A stretch of 64,000 nt of DNA, from NCBI GenBank assembly GCA_039029355.1, contig JBCCGI010000034.1, forward strand, positions 1-64,000. Reading direction: 5' to 3'. The notes under the pieces are model-generated. The model was given only the letters and a program-made list of their open reading frames with translations. It was not told the DNA's origin and made no database searches. The number at the start of each line of letters is the position of its first letter. Position 1 is the stretch's first letter. The position numbers and the translations under genes are program-made. Source of the stretch: JBCCGI01 sp039029355. GTDB taxonomy: Bacteria > Planctomycetota > UBA1135 > GCA-002686595. This document shows, piece after piece, positions 34,962 through 45,797 of this stretch.

Positions 34962-35882
34962 CTACAGGGGCGAAACCTTCTCGATCAGCTCAAAGACCTG
35001 ATCGGCTTCCGCCACGTCACCGGACCGGAGGGAGCGGTGGAACCCGAGGCGGCTGTCGAGGTAGCTCAGGCCGTAGCCCTTGCCCTTCGACATGCTCTTC
35101 ACGCAGAACTCCGCCGCGAGGGTGAGGTCGCGCGCACGGTCGATTGCCCCATCGTCAAGCGCGGTGATGACCTCGTCGTGAACCCGCTCCTGAAGCCGGC
35201 TCCAGTGATCCTTGTTGCCCATCTTCTTCAGCGCCGCGGCCGCCGTGTAGGCGTCGATCAGCGCGGTGTCGTCGCTAAGCTTCTGCTTGGTGGCCTTGGC
35301 CAGCGTCTTCTCGCTCACCTCGCCGCCCTTCATGGCGACGAGCGCGGCGCAGCGCAGGTCGCTCTTGGCGCGCGCCTTGGCTTCCTTGAACATCGTCTCG
35401 GAGCCCGACTCGGCGAACGCGAGCACGTGGTCGCCGTTGAACGCCTTGGCGTCCATCTCGTGCAGCTTCTCCGACAGCGCGACGGCGGGCTTCTGCGCGC
35501 CGGCCCACGCGAGGAGGTCCAGCATGCGCTCCTTGTCGGCGGCCGCGGTGCCGCGGTCGGCGAAGCGCTCCTTCACCATCGGGCCGACGACCTTCCAGCC
35601 GGCCGGCTTGGCCTGCAGGTGATAGGCGAAGAGCTCGCCGGCGGGCGCGCAGTTGCACTCGAGGTTGCATTCGCCGGTTTCCTCGCAGATGGCCTTCTCG
35701 CCGCACTGCTTGCGCTCGGCGACGGAGGTGAGCTCGGCCTGGACGTCGGCGACGAGAGCGCGTTCGAAGGCGGCCTTCAGCTCGCTCTTCTCCGCGTCGG
35801 TCAGCTCGCCGCCGGCGAACGCCGGGGCGGCCAGAAGGGTGAGGCCGGCGAAGATGCCGCCGGCGAAGAGGGAAGTCCTCAT
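34962..35882 (-). CDS. secreted protein with a five-cysteine cluster
   Basis: A 306-aa exported protein of unknown function. A Sec signal peptide ends at AFAGG (about residue 23). A cysteine cluster follows at C60, C66, C72, C76 and C78 (QCGEKAIC, GECNLECNC), which could bind a metal or form disulfides. The remainder is mostly alpha-helical and rich in Ala, Lys and Glu, with HEAT-like pieces such as DLLAWAGAQKPAVAL and AALVAMKGGEVSEKTL. It is less GC-biased than its neighbours and richer in Lys, typical of a well-expressed gene. The start is preceded by GGAG at 13 nt on the minus strand. Confidence 0.78.
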   Translation of the reverse strand: MRTSLFAGGIFAGLTLLAAPAFAGGELTDAEKSELKAAFERALVADVQAELTSVAERKQCGEKAICEETGECNLECNCAPAGELFAYHLQAKPAGWKVVGPMVKERFADRGTAAADKERMLDLLAWAGAQKPAVALSEKLHEMDAKAFNGDHVLAFAESGSETMFKEAKARAKSDLRCAALVAMKGGEVSEKTLAKATKQKLSDDTALIDAYTAAAALKKMGNKDHWSRLQERVHDEVITALDDGAIDRARDLTLAAEFCVKSMSKGKGYGLSYLDSRLGFHRSLRSGDVAEADQVFELIEKVSPL

Positions 35883-35986
35883 GGTTTTCTTTGCTCCAAT
35901 GGGAAGGCCCGAGGTACGCCCGGGCGGGACGACCGCTCTAGTCGTCGGCGACCCAAAACGGGGGCAGCGCTCCTGCGAAAAGCCCA

Positions 35987-37594
35987 TCAGCGCAGCGCGG
36001 CCAGGGCCGCGCGGATCTCTCCGGGGGACTGCACCTCGGCGCTGCGCGCGCGGAAGTGCGCCAGCCAGCGGAGCTCGATCAGGCCGTAGCTCGGGAGCTC
36101 CTCGGCGCGGTGCTCGCGGAAGAACTCGGCGAGCAGCACCAGCCGCGCCGCGCGCGGCGACGAGCGCAGGTCGAGCGACTCTTCGACCTCGTCCTCCAGG
36201 CTGGCCTGCAGGCCGTCCCACGCGCGTGGCGCGCCGCCGTGGGCGAGCGCGCACGCCGCGATCCAGGTGCGGACCAACCCCCAGGGCTCGTCGACCGGCG
36301 TCGCGACGATCTCGTCGAGCAGCGCCAGGCCGTCCGCGTCGCCGTCGGCGCCCAGCCGGCAGGCCGGCAGCAGGAGGTCGTCGAGCGTCCCGTCGCGCGT
36401 CGCGACCATGTCGCGGACCTCGCGCTCGAACTCGAACGCGCCGCGCTCGGCCAGCAGCACGATGTTCCCCGCGTTGAAGCTGTCGGGCGCGCTCAGCCAC
36501 AGCTCGCGCAGGAGCCGCGTGGACTCCTCGCCGTCGTGCATGCAGAGGAAGTTGACCCAGGTGGTCTTCACGCCGATGCGCTGCTTGGGGTCGCTCGCGT
36601 CGGCCTGCGCCATCTCGGACAGGACGTCCCAGTGGGCGGGCGAGGCGTCGAGGTAGCCGAAGAGCGCATCCAGCGCGTCCTCGCCGGCCTCCATCACCGG
36701 GGCCTTGCCCGAGTAGGGCCAGAGCTCCTCGATGCGGGCCTTCACGGCCTCGCGCTCGGCCGCGGTCAGCGCGCGCGGTGGGGGGGACTGCTCGGAGAGC
36801 ACGAGCACGTCGCCGCTCGTCAGCTCCTCGTGCCAGCCGGCGCCGACCAGCCGCGCCGACCCCGCCGAGACCGTGACGCGCAGCACGCGCGGCGGGGCGG
36901 TGTCGCCGAGGCGCTGGAACCACAGCCCCGGGTGCTCGTCCGCCGGCACGGCGGCGCCGTCGGGCTGCAGGCCGACCCGCGCGCGTCCGCCGGCCTCGAG
37001 CTCGAGGCGCGCGAAGCCGACGCCCAGGGCCAGCGGGACCCCGGCGTCGGCGGCGAGCTCGCCGAGCACCAGCGCGGCGCCCTGCTCGCCGAAGGCGACC
37101 AGCGACCGGCTGCGGAGGCTCAGCTCGCCGCGCCCCTGGAGGTCGAGGAGCCCCGGCTCGTCGTCGGTGAAGACGGCGTCGCCCAGGCGGACCTCGGCCG
37201 CGCGCAGGCTCGCACCGTCGCGCAGCACGCCGAGCTCCGTCACGGCCCGGGCCACGAGCGAGCCGCTAGCGCCGGCCGGTCCGGGAACGCCGGGGGCGTC
37301 GTCGCCGCGCCGCGCGACGAACCAGACCGCCGCCGCGAACGAGGCCGCGACCAGCGCCGCGGCGGCCGCGCGCCGGAACGGGCTGAGCACCCGCCCGCGC
37401 GGCGCCTCGCCGGCGACCCCGGGCTCGGGTTGGCCCTCCGCGCCAGGCTCGAGGTCCAGCCCCGCCAGGTCGTCCGCCTCGTCCCCGCGCTCCCACGCGG
37501 CGACGATGCGGCGCGCGCGCTCCTCGGCGTGGCGTTCGTCCTCCAGCAGGCGCTCGAGGGCCTGCTCCAGGGTGCGCTCACGCGGGTCGCTCAC
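35987..37594 (-). CDS. FecR-like transmembrane anti-sigma factor
   Basis: A 535-aa membrane protein. A charged cytoplasmic N-terminus (about 1-75, with RERTLEQALERLLEDERHAEE) should bind the sigma factor encoded just upstream. A transmembrane helix follows at about 78-100 (AAAAALVAASFAAAVWFVA). A FecR-type beta domain follows (about 115-270), with GASLRAAEVRLGDAVFTDDEPG. A helical C-terminal region, perhaps HEAT-like, ends the protein. The start is GTG at 37594, forming a GTGA overlap with the stop of the sigma gene, so the two are translationally coupled. The C-terminal extension is much longer than in standard FecR proteins. Confidence 0.82.
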   Translation of the reverse strand: MSDPRERTLEQALERLLEDERHAEERARRIVAAWERGDEADDLAGLDLEPGAEGQPEPGVAGEAPRGRVLSPFRRAAAAALVAASFAAAVWFVARRGDDAPGVPGPAGASGSLVARAVTELGVLRDGASLRAAEVRLGDAVFTDDEPGLLDLQGRGELSLRSRSLVAFGEQGAALVLGELAADAGVPLALGVGFARLELEAGGRARVGLQPDGAAVPADEHPGLWFQRLGDTAPPRVLRVTVSAGSARLVGAGWHEELTSGDVLVLSEQSPPPRALTAAEREAVKARIEELWPYSGKAPVMEAGEDALDALFGYLDASPAHWDVLSEMAQADASDPKQRIGVKTTWVNFLCMHDGEESTRLLRELWLSAPDSFNAGNIVLLAERGAFEFEREVRDMVATRDGTLDDLLLPACRLGADGDADGLALLDEIVATPVDEPWGLVRTWIAACALAHGGAPRAWDGLQASLEDEVEESLDLRSSPRAARLVLLAEFFREHRAEELPSYGLIELRWLAHFRARSAEVQSPGEIRAALAALR

Positions 37595-38130
37595 GTGGCG
37601 AGCCTCTGCTGCACGCACTCCCGCAGGCTGCGCTTGGTGCGCGCCAGGATCGACTTGACCCCCTCGCCGCTGATGCCGAGCCGGGCCGCGATGGCCTCGC
37701 GGCCGAGGCGCTCCTCGTAGCGCAGGCCGATGACCGACCGCGCCCGCTCGCGCAGCCGGCCCAGGCACTCGGTGAGCGCGGACAGGTAGCGGTCGCCGCC
37801 GTCCGAGCCCTGGAACTCCTCCCAGGACTCCTCGGCCACGGCCAGCTCGCTGGCGGTGGGCTGTCGGCGCTCGCGCTGCATGGTCTTCAGGTAGAGGTGC
37901 CGCGCGATCTTGCGCAGGTAGGCGGCCGTGGAAGCCGGGCCGCGGTCCTCGAACCGCGCCCTCAGGAGCGCCAGGAAGACGTCCTGCACCAGATCGTCGA
38001 GCAGGTGGCCGGGGCAGCCCAGCACCACCAGGTAGCCGCGTACGGCACCCTGGTGCTCGCGCACCAGCGCCTCGACGAGCCGGGTTTTCTGGCTGGATAC
38101 GGTCTCCAACGGGCCCTCAGTCTCCGGCAT
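37591..38130 (-). CDS. ECF-type RNA polymerase sigma factor
   Basis: A 179-aa two-domain sigma factor. Region 2 (about 12-85) has VREHQGAVRGYLVVLGCPGHLLDDLVQDVF and AAYLRKIARHLYLK. Region 4 (about 115-175) has the helix-turn-helix LGREAIAARLGISGEGVKSILARTKRSLRE. I chose the ATG at 38130 (MPETEGPL) because the 53 residues upstream in the frame are Pro/Arg-rich and unlike sigma factors. It forms an operon with the FecR-like anti-sigma gene and is divergent from glnS. Confidence 0.88.
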   Translation of the reverse strand: MPETEGPLETVSSQKTRLVEALVREHQGAVRGYLVVLGCPGHLLDDLVQDVFLALLRARFEDRGPASTAAYLRKIARHLYLKTMQRERRQPTASELAVAEESWEEFQGSDGGDRYLSALTECLGRLRERARSVIGLRYEERLGREAIAARLGISGEGVKSILARTKRSLRECVQQRLAT

Positions 38131-38277
38131 CGGCGGAGGGGTGCAAGATTCTCGGATTCCCGCGGGACTCCCGGCCGGATCCGCGGGATCGGCGGCGGAG
38201 GGGCGGCGATCCTTGCCCTGGACCGGCGCGGATCGATAGGGTGCCCGGCTTCGCCCACGGCCCCAAAAAGCTGCCCC

Positions 38278-39978
<1,701 letters not shown>

Positions 39979-39982
39979 CGCG

Positions 39983-40657
39983 GTGCCGAGCGCGGGGGAA
40001 CCGAGCCATGCCGAGCGCGCGGGGTTCCGGCTGATCTACGTCGCCGACCCCATGTGTGCGTGGTGCTGGGGCTTCGCGCCGGCGCTGGCCGAGGTGCGCG
40101 GGGCGTTGGGCGCCGACGTCGGCTTCGAGTTGGTGTTGGGCGGGCTCGCGCCCGACGACGAGCAGCCGATGCCCGAGGAGCTGCGGCGCTACATCCAGTC
40201 GGCCTGGGACGCGGTCGAGGCCCGAACCGGAGTGCGCTTCAACCGCGACTTCTGGACCGCGTGCGCCCCGCGGCGCTCGACCTGGCCCGCGTGCCGCGCC
40301 GTGCTCGCGGCCGAGCGCCTGGCGGCCGGGGCCGGCTGGCCCGTCTTCCAGGCGCTGCAGCGGGCCTACTACCTGGAGGCCAGAAACCCCTCCGAGCGCG
40401 AGACGCTCGCCGCGGTCTTCACCGAGACCGTACGCGGCGGGCCCGGTGCGGAGGCCTTCCTGGAAACGCTCGACGGGCCCGAGGTGCGGGCCGAGCTGGA
40501 CGCCCACTTCCGGCGCCGGGACGCCCTGGAGGCGCACGCCTTCCCCACGCTGCTGGTCCAGCACGGGGAGCAGGTGGCGTCCCTGGCGCGCGGCTACGCG
40601 TCCGCCGCGGAGCTCCGTGGGCAGCTGACCGCGCTCGGCCTCACGCCCGCCTCGTAA
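39983..40657 (+). CDS. DsbA-family thioredoxin-fold protein
   Basis: A 224-aa protein of the DsbA/FrnE-like (COG3531-type) family. The redox motif is CAWC (C25, C28) in DPMCAWCWGFAPAL. A helical insertion follows, and a cis-Pro loop lies near AFPTLLV. No signal peptide is visible, so it is probably cytoplasmic. It follows glnS by 4 bp and starts with GTG, suggesting cotranscription. Confidence 0.87.
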   Translation: MPSAGEPSHAERAGFRLIYVADPMCAWCWGFAPALAEVRGALGADVGFELVLGGLAPDDEQPMPEELRRYIQSAWDAVEARTGVRFNRDFWTACAPRRSTWPACRAVLAAERLAAGAGWPVFQALQRAYYLEARNPSERETLAAVFTETVRGGPGAEAFLETLDGPEVRAELDAHFRRRDALEAHAFPTLLVQHGEQVASLARGYASAAELRGQLTALGLTPAS

Positions 40658-40723
40658 CCGGCCGGGGCTGGGGCTCTACTAGGGGAGCCTCGGGGCGCTT
40701 TCCCGGGGTTTGCCCCCGCGCGC

Positions 40724-43201
40724 ATGCACGCCCTCCCGACTCTGCGCACCACCGCACTCCTGCTCCTGACGCTCGCCTCCGCCGCGGCCCCGGCCTCGGC
40801 GCCGCGCGACCTCGACGTGTCCGTGCCGCCGGGCTCGCCGGTGGACTGGTCGCGCGCCTTCCCCTCGATCACGCCCCACGGCGGCCCGCTGTTCCCGCAG
40901 ACCGGGGGCGGCCAAGAGCCCGCGGAGCCCGGCGCGGAGCGCAGCAGCTCGGTGCCGGCGGCCGAGCCCGAGGTGGGGCTCGACGTCCAGGTCTCCTCGT
41001 CCTTCGCGCTGGTGCGCGTGCTGACGTGGGACCTGCCGGCGCACCTGGCGTGGGTGCGTATCCACCGCGAGCTGGTGCCACCGCCGGTGAGCGGCGCCTC
41101 GCACCCGCCGCTGCCGCGCGCCGGCGACGCGCTCTACTGGATGTCGATCGCGCCGTTCCTGCGCCTGATGCTGCACCCCGAGGCGGTCTCGCGCGTCGAG
41201 ACCGTCGTGCACCTGACCGAGATCGGCGAGCCGGTGCTCGCGGTGGTCGGCGACGCCGGCCGCGAGCGCGGCCTGTGGGATACCGCGCGCGAGGTCGAGG
41301 CGCTGATCCGGCCCCTGCGCGACGCGGCGGCCGAGCCGCTGCGCGGCGACGACGCCCGCGCCGGCATGCGGCTGCGCTTCGTGTTCGACGAGCTGACCAG
41401 CCGCTTCGCGCACGATCCCGTCGCGGGCTTCGGCGACCGGCTGTTCCTGTTCGGCGACGACTTCCTCGAGGAGGTCAGCGCCTACACCGACAACGGCAAC
41501 GCGTTCCTGCGGCGCAACGCGGTGGCGGCGCTGGCCCGCTACCGCTCGCCGGAGGCGGTCGAGCGGCTGGTCGAGCTCGCTGGCAAGAGCCGCGACCCGG
41601 TCGTGCAGGTGCGCGCGCTCGCGGGCATCGGCCGCTACCGCGGGCGCGTCGACCCGGCGCCGCTGCTCGAGCGCCTGCAGAAGACCGAGGATCCGGTGAT
41701 GCTCGCCGCGCTCCTGAGCGCGATCGGGCGCGCCCGCATCGACGAGGCCGTGCCGCGCATCCTGGAGCTGGGCGAGGAGGCGCTCGACGAGCAGGACTCC
41801 GAGGTCCTGATGCCCGTGCTCACCGCGCTGGCCGAGATGCGGCCGAGCCAGGGCAAAAAAGAGGTGCTCAAGTTCGTGCGCGAGGTCGAGACAGCCGCGC
41901 GCTCGAAGCCCAAGGACTTCCGCTATCGAGGCGAGCGCAGCACCCAGGCGGCGGACATGTCCGATCCGGTCGAGATGCGCGCCACGGCGCTGCAGCAGCT
42001 GGCGCTGCTCGCGCGCGCGCGCATCGAGACCGGCGACGACCGCACCGCGCGCGAGCTCCTCAAGCTGCGCCACGACACGAACGACCGCGGCAACGGGCCC
42101 ACCTTCCGCGGGACCACGACCGGCGACACGCTGTCGCGGCTCGTGCCCGCGGTGCGCTTCCTGTACCTCGCCACGCTGCGCGAGCTCGGCGACAAGGGCG
42201 TCAAGCACCTGCGCACCGTCGCGCTCGACTCGCGCAGCGAGACGGCGCTGCGCGGCTACGCGCTCGCCCAGCTGCCCTGGGAGGAGCAGCAGGAGGTGGT
42301 CTCGGAGATCCTCGAGGGCGGCGAGTCCGCCGAGGTCCGCATCCAGGCCTTCGAGGTGGCGGCGGCCGCGAAGCACCCCAAGCTGGCCGAGTACGGCCGC
42401 ACGCTGCTGCAGCGCTGCGCCGGCCTCGGCGAGGGCGGCGGCCGGCCCGAGGAGCGCTACCTCGGCCTGGCGGCGCTGCGCGCGCTGGGGCAGCGGCGGC
42501 TGCTCAAGCTGGAGGACCTGCTGCCGCTCGTGTCGCTGGTGAAGTCCGACCGCAACGCCTTCGACCAGCTGCCCGAGGAGGTGCGGCGCCTGGCGGTCGA
42601 GCTGGTCGACCGCTCGTCGCGCGGCGCCCAGAACAGTGAGCTGGAGCGCCGCATCGACGCGCTGCTCGACCTGGTCGTCGACAATCGCATGAACGGCGCG
42701 CTGACCGAGGATACGCGCACCCGCGACCGCAAGTACGTGGCGGGTGTGCTGGAGAGCGCCCGCGCGCGGCGCGAGGTCGCGGGCTATCTGGAGCTGGTCG
42801 TCGACGAGCTCCTGGCCTTCCTGCTCGGCTACCGTGAGCCGACCGCGGACCACACGCGCGCCGAGTTCGCGCCGCGCGTGCTGCTCGAGGAGGAGATCCT
42901 GCTAGCCCTCGGCCGCACCGGTGATCCGCGCGCGCTCGACCTGCTCCTGAGCGTGCTGCGCAACCGCCGCAACCGCCACCGCGCGACCGCCTGCCTGGCG
43001 CTGGGCGTGCTCGGCAACGAGCGTGCGTCGCGCGAGCTCGCGACCTTCCTGCTCGACGGCGATCCCTTCGTGCGCTACTGCGCCTACCGCAGCCTCGCGC
43101 GCCTGACCGGCCACGACCTGCCGGTCGACTGGATGTACGGGCCGAGCAAGGCGCGCACCGCGGCGGCCGAGGACTACCTGCGATGGATCGAAGGGCGCTG
43201 A
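40724..43201 (+). CDS. exported HEAT-repeat protein
   Basis: An 825-aa protein. A signal peptide (about 1-27) is followed by a low-complexity Pro/Glu/Ser region and a domain with LYWMSIAPFLRLMLHPEAVSR. From about residue 255 the protein is built of HEAT-like helical repeats, e.g. FLRRNAVAALARYRSPEAVERLVELAG, VQVRALAGIGRYRG, VLLEEEILLALGRTGDPRALDLLLSVL broken into repeats, and FVRYCAYRSLARLTG at the end. Such repeats bind proteins. The gene overlaps a pentaheme cytochrome gene by 19 bp, so it may scaffold a periplasmic electron-transfer complex; that role is inference. Confidence 0.85.
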   Translation: MHALPTLRTTALLLLTLASAAAPASAPRDLDVSVPPGSPVDWSRAFPSITPHGGPLFPQTGGGQEPAEPGAERSSSVPAAEPEVGLDVQVSSSFALVRVLTWDLPAHLAWVRIHRELVPPPVSGASHPPLPRAGDALYWMSIAPFLRLMLHPEAVSRVETVVHLTEIGEPVLAVVGDAGRERGLWDTAREVEALIRPLRDAAAEPLRGDDARAGMRLRFVFDELTSRFAHDPVAGFGDRLFLFGDDFLEEVSAYTDNGNAFLRRNAVAALARYRSPEAVERLVELAGKSRDPVVQVRALAGIGRYRGRVDPAPLLERLQKTEDPVMLAALLSAIGRARIDEAVPRILELGEEALDEQDSEVLMPVLTALAEMRPSQGKKEVLKFVREVETAARSKPKDFRYRGERSTQAADMSDPVEMRATALQQLALLARARIETGDDRTARELLKLRHDTNDRGNGPTFRGTTTGDTLSRLVPAVRFLYLATLRELGDKGVKHLRTVALDSRSETALRGYALAQLPWEEQQEVVSEILEGGESAEVRIQAFEVAAAAKHPKLAEYGRTLLQRCAGLGEGGGRPEERYLGLAALRALGQRRLLKLEDLLPLVSLVKSDRNAFDQLPEEVRRLAVELVDRSSRGAQNSELERRIDALLDLVVDNRMNGALTEDTRTRDRKYVAGVLESARARREVAGYLELVVDELLAFLLGYREPTADHTRAEFAPRVLLEEEILLALGRTGDPRALDLLLSVLRNRRNRHRATACLALGVLGNERASRELATFLLDGDPFVRYCAYRSLARLTGHDLPVDWMYGPSKARTAAAEDYLRWIEGR

Positions 43202-44139
43202 CGTGGGCGCTCGCGCTGGCGGCGGCCTGCGCGTCGCCCGAGGACGAGGCGGTGGTCGAGCCGGCGCCCGCCGAGCGTCCGATCCACGAGCGCATCGACC
43301 TGCCGTCGGTCGCCGCCTGCGGCGGCTGCCACGTCGAGGTCTTCCGCGAGTGGTCCCAGAGCCTGCACGCGCGCGCCTGGACCAACGCCAACGTGCGCGC
43401 CGCGACCGACGACTTCGCGAAGGAGAGCTGCCGGCCCTGCCACAGCCCGCGCTCGATCTTCGAGACCGGCCTGACCCGCCGGCCCGCGTACCGCGACTTC
43501 AACCAGCCCGACGGCGTGCACTGCCTGGCGTGCCACGGGCTGGAGGACGGCGTCGCGGCAGCGCGGACGATCGAGGACGCGCCCTGCCGCCCGCGCTACG
43601 AGCCGCGGCTGCTCTCGGCCGACCACTGCTATCCGTGTCACGAGCCGACGCACCACGCCTTCGCCGAGTACGAGGAGTCGCACGCCTTCGCGCTCGGCAT
43701 CCGCTGCGTCGACTGCCACATGCAGCCGACCGCGCACCGCCGCGGGCGCAGTCACGGGCCCAACGGCGGCCAGAACGCGGCCTTCGTTGCGCGCGGGCTC
43801 GCGTGCGAGGCGCAGGTCGACGGCCGCACCGCCGTGCTCACGCTGCGCAACCGCGCGGGGCATCGCTTTCCGGGCGAGATCCCGTCGCGCTCGCTCCTGA
43901 TCGAAGTGAGCTTCGACGCGCCCGCGGACGCGCGGCCCGCGACGCTGGTGCTCCGCAAGCCCTTCCGCGGCGAGGAGCGCGACGACAACCGCCTGCGCCC
44001 CGACGAGGTGCGCACGCTGCGCTTCGACGCGCCGGACGGCGCGCGCACGGCGTACGTGCAGGTGCTCTTTCGGCCGCTCCCGCTGCTGCCGGCCGAGGCG
44101 TGCTTCGAGCTCTTTCGCGTCGAGCTCGCGCTCGCTTGA
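43183..44139 (+). CDS. pentaheme c-type cytochrome lipoprotein
   Basis: A 318-aa lipoprotein (lipobox LAAAC near residue 16). Five CxxCH heme-binding motifs are present: CGGCH (46-50), CRPCH, CLACH, CYPCH and CVDCH. The spacing and the EVFREWSQSLHARAW segment after the first heme resemble the cytochrome c554/NapC-NrfB-like multiheme group. The C-terminal 100 residues form a heme-free beta domain with RNRAGHRFPGEIPSRSLLIE. It probably passes electrons at the outer or periplasmic face; the partner is unknown. The start overlaps the end of the HEAT-repeat gene. Confidence 0.9.
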   Translation: MDRRALTWALALAAACASPEDEAVVEPAPAERPIHERIDLPSVAACGGCHVEVFREWSQSLHARAWTNANVRAATDDFAKESCRPCHSPRSIFETGLTRRPAYRDFNQPDGVHCLACHGLEDGVAAARTIEDAPCRPRYEPRLLSADHCYPCHEPTHHAFAEYEESHAFALGIRCVDCHMQPTAHRRGRSHGPNGGQNAAFVARGLACEAQVDGRTAVLTLRNRAGHRFPGEIPSRSLLIEVSFDAPADARPATLVLRKPFRGEERDDNRLRPDEVRTLRFDAPDGARTAYVQVLFRPLPLLPAEACFELFRVELALA

Positions 44140-44158
44140 AGCGCGCGGCGGAGAGAGT

Positions 44159-44213
44159 GGCGCGACGCCTCAGCTGAGGGGTAGACGGCTTGCGTCCAGC
44201 AAGGCGTCGCGCC
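44159..44213 (+). terminator. 12-bp inverted repeat with internal hairpin
   Basis: GGCGCGACGCCT (44159-44170) pairs perfectly with AGGCGTCGCGCC (44202-44213). The 31 nt between can form a further GACG/CGTC hairpin. It starts 20 bp past the cytochrome stop and is probably its terminator, though a structured RNA cannot be excluded. The rest of the 274-bp gap (44140-44413) holds a GAGTC/GACTC pair and a GGCCT-TCG-AGGCC hairpin at 44283-44295. Confidence 0.5.
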
Positions 44214-44398
44214 GGGACTCCGAGTCATTTCCCCGACTCAGGGTTTCGCAGACAGGCGGCAGGGCTCCGGGACGTAGGGTGCGGCCTTCGAGGCCTCTTC
44301 CTCCCAGCGCCGGATACGAATGCCGGCCTGGGCAGCGGTATCGGTCGCCCGCGGTTCGGATTCTGAGGCCGATCCACGAAACCCTGCGCAACCTCGCC

Positions 44399-44404
44399 TA
44401 AGCT
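44399..44404 (+). promoter_or_regulatory. -10 element TAAGCT, leaderless type
   Basis: TAAGCT ends 9 nt before the ATG of the DUF72 gene. Confidence 0.5.
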
Positions 44405-44413
44405 GAGCCGTCG

Positions 44414-45124
44414 ATGAAGCTCTACGTCGGTACCAGCGGCTATGCCTACAAGGAGTGGGTCGGCCCGTTCTATCCCGAAGACGTTTCCAAGAACGACTGG
44501 CTCAGCTACTACGCCGGCCGCCTGTCGGGGGTGGAGATCAACAACAGCTTCTACCGCGTGCCGCGCACCGAGGTCGTGGAGAAGTGGGCCGCCTCGGTGC
44601 CGGCGGACTTCCGCTTCGTGCTGAAGGTCACGCGGCGCGTCACGCACTTCTCGCGGCTCAAGGAGACCGCCGACGAGCCCATGCAGTGGATGTGCAAGGC
44701 CGCCGAGGCCTTGGGCGAGCGCCGCGGCCCACTGCTCTTTCAGCTCCCGCCGAACCTGCGCGCCGACGTCGACCGGCTGCGCGACTTCCTCGGGCGCCTG
44801 CCCGCCGGCATGCGCCCGGCCTTCGAGTTCCGCCACGCGAGCTGGCTTTCGCCCGAGGTCGCGGAGGTGCTCGGAGCCGCCGGCGCGACGCTGTGCCTGG
44901 CCGAGACCGACGACGAGCCCGCGCCCGAGCTGACGACGTCGGCTGACTTCGGCTACCTGCGGCTGCGCAAGCAGGGCTACGAGGACGACGAGATCGCGGC
45001 CTGGGTCGACCGCGCGCGGGCGATGGACTGGCGCGAGGTGTACGTGTTCTTCAAGCACGAGGACGCGGGCGTAGGGCCGGCGCTGGCGGCGCGCTTCCGC
45101 GAGCGCTTCGAGGCCGCGGGTTGA
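44414..45124 (+). CDS. DUF72 family protein
   Basis: A 236-aa TIM-barrel-like protein of the DUF72 (YecE) family. Family hallmarks are the start KLYVGTSGYAYKEWVGPFYP, VEINNSFYRVPRTEVVEKW, FRFVLKVTRRVTH, LLFQLPPN, FEFRHASWLS and the closing VYVFFKHED. The biochemical role of the family is not settled. The next gene starts inside its stop codon (TTGA). Confidence 0.93.
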   Translation: MKLYVGTSGYAYKEWVGPFYPEDVSKNDWLSYYAGRLSGVEINNSFYRVPRTEVVEKWAASVPADFRFVLKVTRRVTHFSRLKETADEPMQWMCKAAEALGERRGPLLFQLPPNLRADVDRLRDFLGRLPAGMRPAFEFRHASWLSPEVAEVLGAAGATLCLAETDDEPAPELTTSADFGYLRLRKQGYEDDEIAAWVDRARAMDWREVYVFFKHEDAGVGPALAARFRERFEAAG

Positions 45125-45750
45125 GGGCGCTGGCCGCCCTCGCGGTCGCGCTGGCGCCCTGGGCGTGCGCTGCTCCGGGGCCCGAGCCGCCCGATTCTCC
45201 TGGGGAGCGCACGCTCTTCGACGGCTCCACGCTCGACGGCTGGTCGAGCGTCTCCTTCGGCGGCGAGGGCGAGGTCGAGCTCTCCGGCGGCGAGCTGCAC
45301 CTCGGGTTCGGCTCGCCGCTGACCGGCGTCGTTTGGGACGGGCCGCCGCCCGCGGGCGAGTACGAGATCGAGGTGGCCTGCCGGCGCCTCGCGGGCACCG
45401 ACTTCTTCACCGCGCTGACCTTCCCGGTGGGGGATGCGCATGCCTCGGTCGTGCTCGGCGGCTGGGGCGGGGCGCTGACCGGGCTCTCGTGCGTGGACGG
45501 CTTCGACGCCTCGGAGAACGACACGCGCTCGTTCCGGAGCTACCGCGCGGGGCAGGAGTACGTGCTGCGCGTGGCGGTGACGCGGGACGCGGTGCGGGCC
45601 TGGCTCGACGGCGAGGAGCTCTTCTCCCAGCCGCGGAACGGCCACCGCTTCGAGGTGCGGACCGAGCTCCTCGCCTGCCGGCCGCTGGGGCTCGCCTCGT
45701 ACAACACCCGCGGCGCCGTGCGCAGCGTACGCGTTCGCGAGCGGCGCTAG
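45121..45750 (+). CDS. DUF1080 (3-keto-disaccharide hydrolase-like) lipoprotein
   Basis: A 209-aa protein. A short lipoprotein signal peptide ends APWAC (Cys16). The rest is a single concanavalin-like beta sandwich: TLFDGSTLDGWSSVSFGGEG is the DUF1080 start motif, and VAVTRDAVRAWLDGEELF near the end is typical. Some family members cleave 3-keto-glycosides; others only bind glycans. It starts with TTG overlapping the DUF72 stop, so it is translationally coupled to it. Confidence 0.8.
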   Translation: MRALAALAVALAPWACAAPGPEPPDSPGERTLFDGSTLDGWSSVSFGGEGEVELSGGELHLGFGSPLTGVVWDGPPPAGEYEIEVACRRLAGTDFFTALTFPVGDAHASVVLGGWGGALTGLSCVDGFDASENDTRSFRSYRAGQEYVLRVAVTRDAVRAWLDGEELFSQPRNGHRFEVRTELLACRPLGLASYNTRGAVRSVRVRERR

Positions 45751-45784
45751 GGCTGCGCGCTTGCGCCGCCCCGCGCGGCTTGCC

Positions 45785-45790
45785 TAAGGT
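45785..45790 (+). promoter_or_regulatory. -10 element TAAGGT, leaderless type
   Basis: TAAGGT ends 7 nt before the GTG of panC. Confidence 0.55.
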
Positions 45791-45797
45791 GCGCTCC

